Assembly: GCA_018882835.1 (NCBI GenBank)
Contig: VERE01000012.1
Span: 1-64,000 of the forward strand
Source: Limnohabitans sp.
GTDB lineage: Bacteria; Pseudomonadota; Gammaproteobacteria; Burkholderiales; Burkholderiaceae_C
Direction: 5' to 3'
DNA: 64,000 nt
The translations under genes and the position numbers were made by a program. The notes beneath the pieces are model-generated. The model was not told the origin of the DNA. It made no database searches and saw only the letters and a program-made list of their open reading frames with translations. This document shows positions 52,061-62,200 of this stretch, piece after piece; the stretch's first letter is position 1, and each line of letters begins with the position of its first letter.

Positions 52061-52885
52061 ATGCGCACCCACTCGGCCCCTCAACAACTTCGCGACCAAG
52101 GCGAATTGCAATTGCTGCGGGAGGAGAACCCCAGTTTTGCAGGAACGCTGGCCAAAGGCATGATGATTTTGCAGTGCTTTGTCAGCGACCCTAGACCGCT
52201 CGCCAACAGCGAACTGGCCCAACGCCTGGGCATGCCACGCCCCACCATTTCGCGCCTTTGCCGCACGCTGCAAGCCATGGGCTACCTGGACCACGACGAG
52301 CGCCTCGACCGTTATTTCATTGGACCAGCCGTCGTCTCTTTGGGCTATCCGTACCTGATCAGCACCCCCTTGCTGAGCTTGTTGCGGCCCGCCATGCAAG
52401 CCATGGCAACAGAAGTCATGGGCGCCGTGTCGATGGGCGTGGCCATGGACCTCGATGTGGTTTACCTGGAGACTTGCAGCCATGAGCAAGGCACCTTGAA
52501 GCGTCCGGCTGTCGGCGCCGTGCGTGGCATTGTGGAAACCGCCATGGGACGCGCATTGCTCGCTTCACTTGATGAAAACGAACGCAACACCATGCTTGAA
52601 AGAATACGCAGCCAGCGGCCCGACGATCACCAACGCTGTCAGGTAAGCGTGGAGGAAAGCCTTGCGCACTACAGAAAACGTGGGTTTGCCATCAACTTGG
52701 GGGATGCCGGCATGGGCGTTTTGGCGGTCGGTGTCGCCTCGCGCATCCGCTACGGGTCGCGGCAACTGTTGTTCAATTGCGCGGTGCCTGGCTACCGCAT
52801 CAAACACCAGGACCTGGTGAAGACCATCGGCCCGCGCTTGACCGAGATGGTGCGCATGGCCGATGCTCAACCGGGTCTGCGCTGA
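52061..52885 (+). CDS. IclR-family transcriptional regulator
   Basis: 274 residues from ATG 52061. The winged helix has ANSELAQRLGMPRPTISRLC, and the effector domain runs from about 110, with MGRALLASLDENE in its typical place. It is divergent from the acyl-CoA dehydrogenase operon and upstream of a Bug gene and a DUF1254 gene on its own strand. Confidence 0.9.
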   Translation: MRTHSAPQQLRDQGELQLLREENPSFAGTLAKGMMILQCFVSDPRPLANSELAQRLGMPRPTISRLCRTLQAMGYLDHDERLDRYFIGPAVVSLGYPYLISTPLLSLLRPAMQAMATEVMGAVSMGVAMDLDVVYLETCSHEQGTLKRPAVGAVRGIVETAMGRALLASLDENERNTMLERIRSQRPDDHQRCQVSVEESLAHYRKRGFAINLGDAGMGVLAVGVASRIRYGSRQLLFNCAVPGYRIKHQDLVKTIGPRLTEMVRMADAQPGLR

Positions 52886-52914
52886 AGTCAAACTTTAAAA
52901 AAAGAGGCGAACCG

Positions 52915-53874
52915 ATGAAACGCAGATCCCTGAACATGGCCACCTTGGCATGGTGGCTTCATGCCTCGGCTTGGGCATCAAATGAAGAACCCTTCCCATC
53001 CAAACCCCTGAAAATCATCGTCCCCTACCCCGCTGGTGGCGTGGTGGACTTGCAAACCCGCGCCATGACGCAAGGTCTGTCCGCAGAGCTTGGCTCGACG
53101 GTGGTGGTCGACCCGCGACCCGGCGCCAATGGCAACATTGCAGCAGAGGCTGTGGCGCGTGCGCCTGCTGATGGCTACACCTTGCTGGTGACGGCGCCAT
53201 ACCTGATCAACAACCCCTTGATCGATAACAACCTCCGATGGGGCCCCAGAGACTTTGTGCCACTGGCGCGCTTTTCGATGTCACCCAGCTTCCTGTGCGT
53301 TCCCGCCGCCTCGCCTGCTCGCTCAGTTCGCGAGTTTGTCGAGATGGCGCGCCGGGCCAGACCTGCATTGCAATTTGGCGACCCTGGCGCTGGCACCACG
53401 CAAACCATGTCGGTTGAAATTCTCAAGTCGACCGCCGGCATCGAGCTCGAAGGCATTGCCTACAAAGGGGCTCCCCCCTTGGCGATCGACCTGATCAACA
53501 ACACCTTTTCCATGTCGGTCCTTCCCTCCAGCGTGGCCTACCCTCACGTCAAATCAGGCAAGCTTCGGGCGTTGGCCACCACCAGCCCAACACGCTCGGC
53601 GCAACTGCCCGACGTGCCCACCATCGCCGAAGCGGGCTATCCGGAGGCCACCGTCATTTCTTGGTATGGCTTGCATGCACCGGCCACGACCCCTGCCGCC
53701 GCCCTGCGAAAGCTGGATGCCGCCATCAAGGCAGCGGTGCAAAAAGCTGACACGCAAAGTCGCCTGGTCAGTGCCGGCGGCGAGGCCGCGTATTTGGGCA
53801 CAGAAGACTTCACGCGATTCCTGGCCGCAGAAAGTCAAATGTGGGAACGGATCAACCGGACGATGCGCAAATGA
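52915..53874 (+). CDS. Bug/TctC-family periplasmic binding protein
   Basis: 319 residues from ATG 52915 with AAGAGGCGA upstream. The signal peptide ends near SAWAS; mature FPSKPLKIIVPYPAGGVVDL. The upstream open frame shadows iclR. It overlaps the DUF1254 gene by 4 bp. It is the fourth Bug gene of the window, none with TctAB. Confidence 0.85.
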   Translation: MKRRSLNMATLAWWLHASAWASNEEPFPSKPLKIIVPYPAGGVVDLQTRAMTQGLSAELGSTVVVDPRPGANGNIAAEAVARAPADGYTLLVTAPYLINNPLIDNNLRWGPRDFVPLARFSMSPSFLCVPAASPARSVREFVEMARRARPALQFGDPGAGTTQTMSVEILKSTAGIELEGIAYKGAPPLAIDLINNTFSMSVLPSSVAYPHVKSGKLRALATTSPTRSAQLPDVPTIAEAGYPEATVISWYGLHAPATTPAAALRKLDAAIKAAVQKADTQSRLVSAGGEAAYLGTEDFTRFLAAESQMWERINRTMRK

Positions 53875-55151
53875 ATGACCTGAAAGCTCTGGCAAGACGT
53901 GCCATCGTCTATGCCTTGCCTGTTTATGAAATGGCGCGCATGCGCTCGGCCAGCACCTTGCGCAAAACACCCCAGGGACAATTTGCCGACGCGCAAGGCG
54001 GGCCAGCGTCGTTGCGGCGATGGGTCAATTTGTTTTCGCATTCCCGAAGACTCCTCAACGCCAGTGACCGGCGGGTGGTCACCCCGAACAACGACACGCT
54101 GTACACCAATGCGTGGCTGGATCTGAGCCATGGCCCTTTGCGCATTGACACCCCAGATACCGGCTCGCGCTATTACGTGTTGGGGCTGATTGACATGTAC
54201 ACCAACCCCTTCGCGCATCTGGGCACCCGCACCAGCGGCAATACCGCTCAGAGCTTTTGGCTCCAGGGCCCGCAATGGCAAGGGGAAGTGCCCGCAGGGT
54301 GCACCCCCGTGCGCTGCCCCACCAACAGCGTATGGGTGCTCGGCCGCATCCTGGCCCATGCCGATGAAGACCTGGCCCCGGTACACGCATTGCAAGACGC
54401 ATTTGCCATCACCACTGCCGAGGGTGTGCCAGCGCAACGGGTATACGAATGCAACCTGCAACCGCAGGCACTACCCAGCGATGCAGCCACCTTTGTGCGG
54501 GTGGTCAATCATGAAATGGCGATCAACCCTCCACCCCCGTGCGACGCAGCAGAATTGCACGCCTGGGCTGCTCTGGGCATCGGTCCTGGCTTGCCGGTTC
54601 CTGCCGATTTAGACCTGCTGCAACAAGCCTTGACCGACACCCTGAAAGAACTCGATACACCCACAGCAGCTGATCTGCAAGGAGGCTGGAAAGCCGCCGT
54701 GGAAGTTCAAGACAATTTCAATGGCGACTGGCTGACCCGGGCGCGTGTGGCCCGCGCCTACATAGGCATCTTGGGTTCACAAGAGGTGCTCTACTTGCTG
54801 GCCTTTCGAGACAGCCAAGGGCGAGTCCTGGAGGGCCATAGAAACTATCAATTGCGTTTTCCGCCCGGAGGATTGCCACAGGTGGGCGCGTTCTGGTCAC
54901 TCACCCTGTACCGAAAGGCCGACTACCTTTTTTACGATCATGCGGAACAGCGCTTTGCCATTGGTGACCGTACGGAAGGGTTGGCCTATGACACCGACGG
55001 TGGGCTGACTTTGTTCATTGGCCATACACGGCCAGAACAACCCAGCAATTGGCTGCCTGCACCTGCAGAAGAGTTTTATTTGGCATTGCGCCTCTACCTG
55101 CCCGGCGAGGTTCACCAACTTAGGAAATACGAATACCCTGCCATCGTCTGA
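53871..55151 (+). CDS. DUF1254/DUF1214 domain protein
   Basis: 426 residues from ATG 53871. DUF1254 is in the N-terminal part (TPNNDTLYTNAWLDLSHGPL is its hallmark region) and DUF1214 in the C-terminal part (FWSLTLYRKADYLFYDH). No signal peptide is obvious. The function is unknown; the family occurs near hydrolases and binding proteins. Translational coupling to a Bug gene suggests action on the same solute. Confidence 0.8.
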   Translation: MNDLKALARRAIVYALPVYEMARMRSASTLRKTPQGQFADAQGGPASLRRWVNLFSHSRRLLNASDRRVVTPNNDTLYTNAWLDLSHGPLRIDTPDTGSRYYVLGLIDMYTNPFAHLGTRTSGNTAQSFWLQGPQWQGEVPAGCTPVRCPTNSVWVLGRILAHADEDLAPVHALQDAFAITTAEGVPAQRVYECNLQPQALPSDAATFVRVVNHEMAINPPPPCDAAELHAWAALGIGPGLPVPADLDLLQQALTDTLKELDTPTAADLQGGWKAAVEVQDNFNGDWLTRARVARAYIGILGSQEVLYLLAFRDSQGRVLEGHRNYQLRFPPGGLPQVGAFWSLTLYRKADYLFYDHAEQRFAIGDRTEGLAYDTDGGLTLFIGHTRPEQPSNWLPAPAEEFYLALRLYLPGEVHQLRKYEYPAIV

Positions 55152-55177
55152 ATGTCCGTGGAGGATGGTCAACGATG

Positions 55178-55320
55178 TCAACCGACGCTTGTCACAGCCT
55201 CAAAGATGGCGCAAGTGGTCGATGCATGCGCATACAGCTTGCCATCAGTCCCCACCACCCGCGCATTGGATGCGCCAATTTGTCGGCCCACATGAATGGC
55301 ATGGCACTCACAAAAATCAC
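55178..55320 (-). pseudogene. Remnant of a hotdog (PaaI-type) thioesterase
   Basis: The minus strand can be read as HVGRQIGASNARVVGTDGKL, then YAHASTTCAIFEAVTSVG and a stop at 55180-55178. This resembles the last strands of PaaI/YbgC-like thioesterases (GR-x-I...A.V...DGKL.A.AS...). Upstream the frame loses similarity and no start is seen, so it looks like a decayed gene tail. The call is tentative. Confidence 0.35.
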
Positions 55321-55402
55321 AGGCTGCTGATGGCATACAGCAGGACGCCACCGGCCAGAAAGTGTCTCTGCCCTCAGCGGCAGGCCAGTCGGGCGGTGAC
55401 GT

Positions 55403-56200
55403 TCACGGCGAGATCACAATCTTGGCTTGGTTCTGAAGCTGGTTGGTGTAATTTATGCGTTTCTGCTGCATCAAGCCCTGCCGCACACGCTCTTTCGATT
55501 CTTCAAAACCTGGAACTGCATACGGTCGCTTGTCATCCAGACGTATCACATGCCATCCGGTTGGAGTTTGGATCGGGGCCGTCACCGTGGCTCCCTTGGG
55601 CAGATTGACAATCACGTTCGAGATGAGCGGCACTATCTGGTCGGCCAGCAGCCATCCCATGTCTCCGCCCTGCTGCTTGCTTGCATCCAGCGACATTTCA
55701 CGCGCCACAGTCTCGAAGCGCTCGCCTTTTGTCAAGCGCCCCAGGGCGGCTTTGGCGTCGGCCTCATTGGCCAAAACCACATTGCTGATCTTGTATTGCT
55801 GAACCCCTGCCAGCAGAGCAGATTGCCGGTCGTACTCCTTGCGTACCTCCTCGTTGCTGACGGGATTCTTCCCTAAATGATCAGTCATCAGCAGTTCGAC
55901 CAAATAGTTTTGCCGTAACAACGTCAGCTGGTTCTTAGCCTCCTCTGTCTTGTCCAGCCCCCGTCGGGTAGCTTCTTGCGACAACACTTCCCGAAGGATC
56001 AACTCATTTCGGATCAACTGGCGCAATTCAGGCGTTTCCGTGATGTCTTGCTTGGCATTGTTTCTGACTACCTGCTCCAGCAAGGTGGCCGGCACAGTGA
56101 CGCCATTGACAGTGGCTACCGCAAGCTGGGCGTTCACAACTTGACACACTCCCCAACAAAGCGCTCCCATCAACCATGTTTTGAGTTTGCAGTCCCTCAT
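55403..56200 (-). CDS. Periplasmic peptidyl-prolyl isomerase, parvulin (PpiC/SurA-like)
   Basis: 265 residues. Signal peptide to VVNAQ (about 25), a SurA-like N-terminal helical segment, and a parvulin domain near 120-220 with DMGWLLADQIVP and PTGWHVIRLDDKRP (the conserved GWH). It lies 21 bp downstream of the giant adhesin gene on the same strand and probably helps the adhesin or its TpsB partner fold in the periplasm. Confidence 0.85.
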   Translation of the reverse strand: MRDCKLKTWLMGALCWGVCQVVNAQLAVATVNGVTVPATLLEQVVRNNAKQDITETPELRQLIRNELILREVLSQEATRRGLDKTEEAKNQLTLLRQNYLVELLMTDHLGKNPVSNEEVRKEYDRQSALLAGVQQYKISNVVLANEADAKAALGRLTKGERFETVAREMSLDASKQQGGDMGWLLADQIVPLISNVIVNLPKGATVTAPIQTPTGWHVIRLDDKRPYAVPGFEESKERVRQGLMQQKRINYTNQLQNQAKIVISP

Positions 56201-56221
56201 ATTTCTTCCATTTTCAAGTGA

Positions 56222-59200
56222 TCAACTGTTTCTGAAGTCAAGCGTCAGCCGCCAGAAACGTCCGTTGATCTGGACGTTCACCTGGATGGTTTCCACACCT
56301 GGTGGAACAAATTGAGCGCTGAAAACCTGTCGAACCGGGTCAAAAGATAACCAAAGCGGCAAGCTGCTTGAACTCACTGTGGTTTCGCCCACGCCCGACA
56401 ACTCTCTGGGCATTGGAATGAGAAGCGTTTTACCCGGCGCTGGTAGCTGGTTGACCACCAGAGTAGCAACCCCCGCTTCGCTCCCCTGAGGGGGCGACTC
56501 AATCGTCAGGCGTATGCCCGGGGCTGTAGGTGACTCCCTCACCTTGATACTGTTAGGCAATGCGCTGACCGACAAGCTCTCAGGCTTGCTGGTGGTAGTC
56601 ACGACTGAGGAGGCTACTGGGTTGATCAACAATGCACTGGGCGTGACAACGGCGATTGTCAATCGCCCTTCTCGGTACACCATGTCGTAGTTTTTAGCCG
56701 TCAACCCTCGTGGCAATATGCTGTAAGTTCCCACGCTGACAGCTCCCTGACTGGTACCCCCATACGACAAGCTACCCCCCAGCACACTCTCAGTTTCGCC
56801 CTTTATCCAGCCGCTGTAAGTCACCCCCCTGCCACCGCCGTAGGGAACGCTGTCGTAAGTCTTGTTGTCATTGTTCGCCGTGATCGTCAGTTGTTTGGGG
56901 ATGATGTCGGCCACCAGCCCGGTCGGCTGAACCACGATGTAATTGCCTGCTTCGTTGCCAGACAGGGCGTAGCCAGTGACCATCACGTTCTTGCCCACGC
57001 CAGCGCTGACGGTGTCAAATGTGCCCGTGGCAGCAGTTTTAACTAAAGCGACCCAATCGTTGTTGAACGGCGAAATCGTCCCTCCACTCAGCGATGCCAC
57101 GTGTGTCCCATCGTAGACTTTGCTCGCAACCGTCACGCCTGTTACCGGCAAGCTTGAAGGCGTGATTGTCAAATCCGCAGTTGCGGGCAATGCATAGTTG
57201 TCCGCATTGCCTCCGACCACAGAAATCGCCAACCCCGTGAGCGGACGAGCTGTGTAAATCCCCACGTTGGCAGACGTCGTATTGGCAGAGCCCGCCGTTA
57301 CTGTCACCGTCTGGCCGCTAACCGCGCCTGTTACCCCAAAATCCTGAAAAGTGAAAAGCGTCGTGCCGTTGTATTGACGTGTACCAGCGATTGTCAGCAG
57401 ATTGAGCGCCTGCTGAGTGATCGTGGCGTTGGTTGTCTGCTCCGCAATGCTGTAGTTGCTGTTGCTCAATACCAATCCCGAAACGGTCACTTTCTTAGCA
57501 GTACCCGCATCAGGATCTGAAAAATAGGCACTTGCGTGGGTGGTTATCAGGCTGACTGTGTCACCCGTGTAGTACTTGTTATCGCTGTCCGAACTGGCGC
57601 CTCCTGTCAGGCTGCCATAACTGCTGATCGATGCAGTATTGCTGGTGTCGTAGACCTTGTTGTTGGCTGTGAGTCCCGTCAGGGTGAGAGTCTTGGGTGT
57701 GATATTTGCAGTTGTCGTCTGGTCAGCAATGCTGTAGTTGCTGTTGCTCAGGCTCAAGCCTGTCACCGTCACCGTCTTGGCACTCTGTGCATTCGCATCA
57801 GCAAAGCTGCTGCTGGCACTGGTGGTGCCCAAGCTGACGCTGTCTCCGCTGTAATACTTGTTGTCACTGTCCGAACTGGCGCCACCTGTCAGGCTGCCAT
57901 AGCTGCTGATCGATGCAGTATTGCTGGTGTTATAGACCTTGTTGTTGGCTGTGAGTCCCGTCAGGGTGAGAGCCTTGGGTGTGATGTTTGCAGTTGTCGT
58001 CTGGTCAGCAATGCTGTAGTTGCTGTTGCTCAAGCTCAAGCCTGTCACCGTCACCGTCTTGCCACTCTGTGCGTTCGCATCAGCAAAGCTGCTGCTGGCA
58101 CTAGTAGTAACCAGACTCACCGAATCTCCGGTGTAGTACTTGTTGTCGTTGTCTGCGCTCGCGCCACCTGTCAGGCTCCCGTAGTTGCTGATGGTGGCCG
58201 CCGCACTGGTGTTGTACACCTTGTTGTTGGCAGTCAAGCCACTGAGCGTCAATGCTTTGGGTGTGATGTTTGCAGTCGTCGTCTGGTCGGCAATGCTGTA
58301 GTTACTGTTGCTCAGGCTCAAGCCTGTCACCGTCACCGTCTTGTCACTCTGTGCGTTCGCATCAGCAAAGCTGCTGCTGGCACTAGTGGTCACCAGACTC
58401 ACCGAATCTCCGGTGTAGTACTTGTTGTCGTTGTCTGCGCTCGCGCCACCTGTCAGGCTGCCATAACTACTGATCGGTGCAGTATTGCTGGTGTTATAGA
58501 CCTTGTTGTTGGCTGTGAGTCCCGTCAGGGTGAGAGCCTTGGGTGTGATGTTTGCGGCTTGAGTGCCTAAACTCAGCGTGTAATTGCTATTGGTTGACGC
58601 CAAACCCTCAAAGGTCACCAGCGTGGCACTGGCTACGTCCTTACTGTTGTAGATACCGCTTGCCGTCCCCGTCAAGCCCACCACATCACCTGTATATGGC
58701 TTGCCATCGCTGTCGGTACCCGTGCCTGCGGCGATGTCTGTCAGCAGGCTGGGCGTTCCACTGACCGCCGCTGTCATAGTCGCGTTATAGGTTTTGCTTG
58801 CCGTAGTCAACAGACCAGTGACGGTGAGCACCTTGGGTGTGATGTTTGCAGTTGTCGTCTGGTCAGCAATGCTGTAGTTACTGTTGCTCAGGCTCAAGCC
58901 TGTCACCGTCACCGTCTTGCCACTCTGTGCGTTCGCATCAGCAAAGCTGCTGCTGGCACTGGTGGTTACCAAGCTGACGCTGTCTCCGCTGTAATACTTG
59001 TTGTCACTGTCCGAACTGGCGCCACCTGTCAGGCTGCCATAGCTGCTGATCGATGCAGTATTGCTGGTGTTGTAAACCTTGTTGTTGGCAGTCAAGCCAC
59101 TGAGCGTCAACGCTTTGGGCGTAATCATGGCTGATGCATTCGCCACATTCAGGGTTGGCAATTGGTAATTGCTCTCAAGGTAACTACCGTTATTCGCCAA

Positions 59201-62200
59201 CGTCAGCGCGACAAGATGGTTACTTCCGTTAGCGCTGACATTTTTGTCATTGTAGGTAGCATCAGTGAAGCTTAGCGTTTCAGCTCCAACACCCTGGATA
59301 GTCATTGTGGTGTTGCCTTTGCCGACTCCACCGTCATATGTCTTAGTGATTCCACTCAGGCTAACCGTCGCTTTGTTGACCGTGAAGTTGGCAGTATTCA
59401 ACTGCACATAGCTGAACCCCGTATTAACCACAGCTGCCGTAGAAAAACTGTAAAGGTAGTTGCCACTCGCATTTGCGGTGCTGCTATTTCCCGTCGAGGC
59501 GATAACGGGTAATGTTGTCAAGGCGTCGGCTAAGCTACTGTCAACATAGACCCCGCCATAAATGCTTGCACTGAAGGCTTTACCAGAAAAGCCATAGGAC
59601 AGACTGTTGCTCAAATCGATTGCAGCGGCTCCATACGTTTTGCTAGTTGGCAGAGTTGTGGCCGTCACGGTACCGTCCGAAACGGAGAAAACATATCGAT
59701 TCCCCGAGCCAACGCTTGCGGGTGCAAGCGATACGTAGGTCCCCCCCCAATAGGCTTTGTTTCCGCTGCTAAGACCATCAAAGGTATTGCTTGCAGGATC
59801 ACTGCTGTAAACAATCCAACGATATCCGTTAGCGGTAGAAAGTGCCCCACTGCCGGCATTATTGATGAAATTTCCCGTTGTCGACAGCACGATGTTGGCC
59901 CCAGAACTGGTAATGCTGCTGCCACTGGCCAACGTGAGGTTACCGGCGATGATGGCCAAGACAGAACCGGTTCCGCTGATCGTGTTGGTTATGCTTGTCG
60001 CCACGTTTCGGTTAAAAATCAGACTGGCACTGTTGTTTACCGCGCCTGTACCCAGCGTTCCAGTAGAACCACCGCTACCGATTTGCAGCGTCCCCGCATT
60101 GATCGTCGTTAGCCCCGAATAGGTGTTCGTGCCAATCAACGTCATCGTCCCCGACCCTTGCTTGGTCAAACCTCCACCTGCCCCGCTGATCACCCCCGCA
60201 AAGCTGGTGTTATTGGTATCGCCTGTAGCGAGTGTGAAACTTCCCACCGCCACCGCACCGCCCGAACCGCTTACATCAGCCAAAGAGCCAATCGTTTCAT
60301 TGCCTCCTAGAGTAAGTGTCGCGCCAGAAGCAACCACTAGCGCCGTGCTGTCCGACAGTTTTTCCGCTCCTGACGTTGCCAAGGTCCCCGCACTGATCGT
60401 CGTTAGCCCGGTGAAAGTGTTCGTACCACTCAGCGTCAATGTCCCCGCTCCCTGCTTGGTCAAGCCACCTGTCCCACTGATTACGCCTGCAAAGCTGGTG
60501 CTGTTGCCATCGCCTACCGTCAGAGTCGCCGCACCAAGAGTCACATTTCCGCCATTCGTACCACCCCCGCTTAGAGAACCAATCTCCGTGTTGAAACCGG
60601 TAATATCCAACGCCACAGCCGAAGTGTTGGACAGCGTTACGGCCGATCCCTTGCCAAAGGCACCACTGGTTCCGGATACTGAACCCACCCCCGCTTTGAG
60701 TATCCCGGCATTGACGGTCGTAGCACCCGTATATGTGTTCGCACCACTCAGCGTCAGCATTCCCGAACCCGCTTTGATCAGACTGCCCGCACCACTCAGC
60801 ACTCCCAAGTATGCTGTCGATAGATTGTTCTGCCCCACCGTCAGCGCCACCGCAAGGCTGCTGTCATTGGCCAGTGTCAAATTACCCGAGCCGCTCAACG
60901 CCCCCAAAGTTGCCGTCGTCAAACTGGCGAATGACAACGAGCCTGCTCCAATGCCTAATGAGAGCGTGCTGTTCTGCAATGCCAAAGAATGACTCAATAC
61001 CAGCGTGCCACTGCTGACTGTCGTTGTTCCACTGAATGTGCTGGCGCTTGCGAGCGTCAATGTGCCGCCCCCAGACTTGGTCAGACCCCCTGTTGTCGTC
61101 GCACTGGCGCCGCTGATGGTCAAATTGCTTCCTGCTGTGACTTCAATCGTTGATGTCTTACCCGTCGACAGCGTGAATGCCCTATCGGTCGCGGCCGTTG
61201 CCCCCGAGTACTGTAATGTGCCACCGTCCAGCAACCAATTACTGGCCGAGGAAGCTGCCTGGCCCACGTTACCCGCCACACCCCCGTTACCGATGTTGCT
61301 GACAATCAAGGTTCCCGCGCTGATCCTCGTCACGCCCGTGTAGCTGTTGACGCCCGACAAGGTCAATGTACCTGCACCCGATTTGGTGACGCCACCAGTG
61401 CCTGAAGCGACGCTTGATCGACCACCACTGATGATTCCTGAATAGGTTCCGGCTCCGGCAGCAGTGTTAAAAGTCACAGTACCGTTGTTGAGAAAAAGAT
61501 TGCCCGTGCCACTGATTGAATTTCCTGCATTCAATGTCAGGTTGAACGCACCACTGTTTGAACTGAGGTCCGCATTGACGGCAATGCTCCCAGCAGCATT
61601 CAGCGTTAACGTTATGCCGTTACCACCTGTCTTGGCAATTGGAGAAGATATGGTGATGTTGCCCGTCCCTGCTCCGGAAGTTCCAGAGTTGGTCGTGGTG
61701 ATGGTCACGGAGGTGGAGCTGTTCAACGCCGCTATCAACGTCGAGGCGCTGACTGTCGTATTACTCACACCTGAATCAGGTGTATAAGTGTTACTGATAG
61801 GAGTGAAATTACTATCCGAACCACTAGAAGTGATATTCACATCCGCTGGATCCAGCAACCACTCGCCAGCAAGTCCCTTGGGTGCGGCGGTACTGACTTG
61901 TGCGTTTTCGCTCACATGCAGGTGGCTGGCCGAGGTCTCTACAAAACCGCCGTTGCCACCTTGTTCGCCTGCTCTGGCACTCAAACTGCCGCTGACCATG
62001 GTCAGGCTTTGGAGGTTGTTCAAGTCGGCAATCAGGGTGATGTTGCCTCCTTGACCATCGCTGTTGGGCACCGCATCGGCCTGGATCACTCCACGGTGGT
62101 TGATCTGATCCGAGGCCCTCAGCAAAATGCGCCCACCATCCTTGACCACGCCATTGGCTTGCAAGCTGCCCGTGTTGTTCACCACCCCGCCTTGCAAGCG

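Noticed and set aside
57536-58570. A 344-codon open frame on the plus strand inside the adhesin gene
   Set aside because: It is the complement of the 282-bp repeats and merely repeats with them; it has no start context or known family, and the minus strand encodes a clear TpsA.
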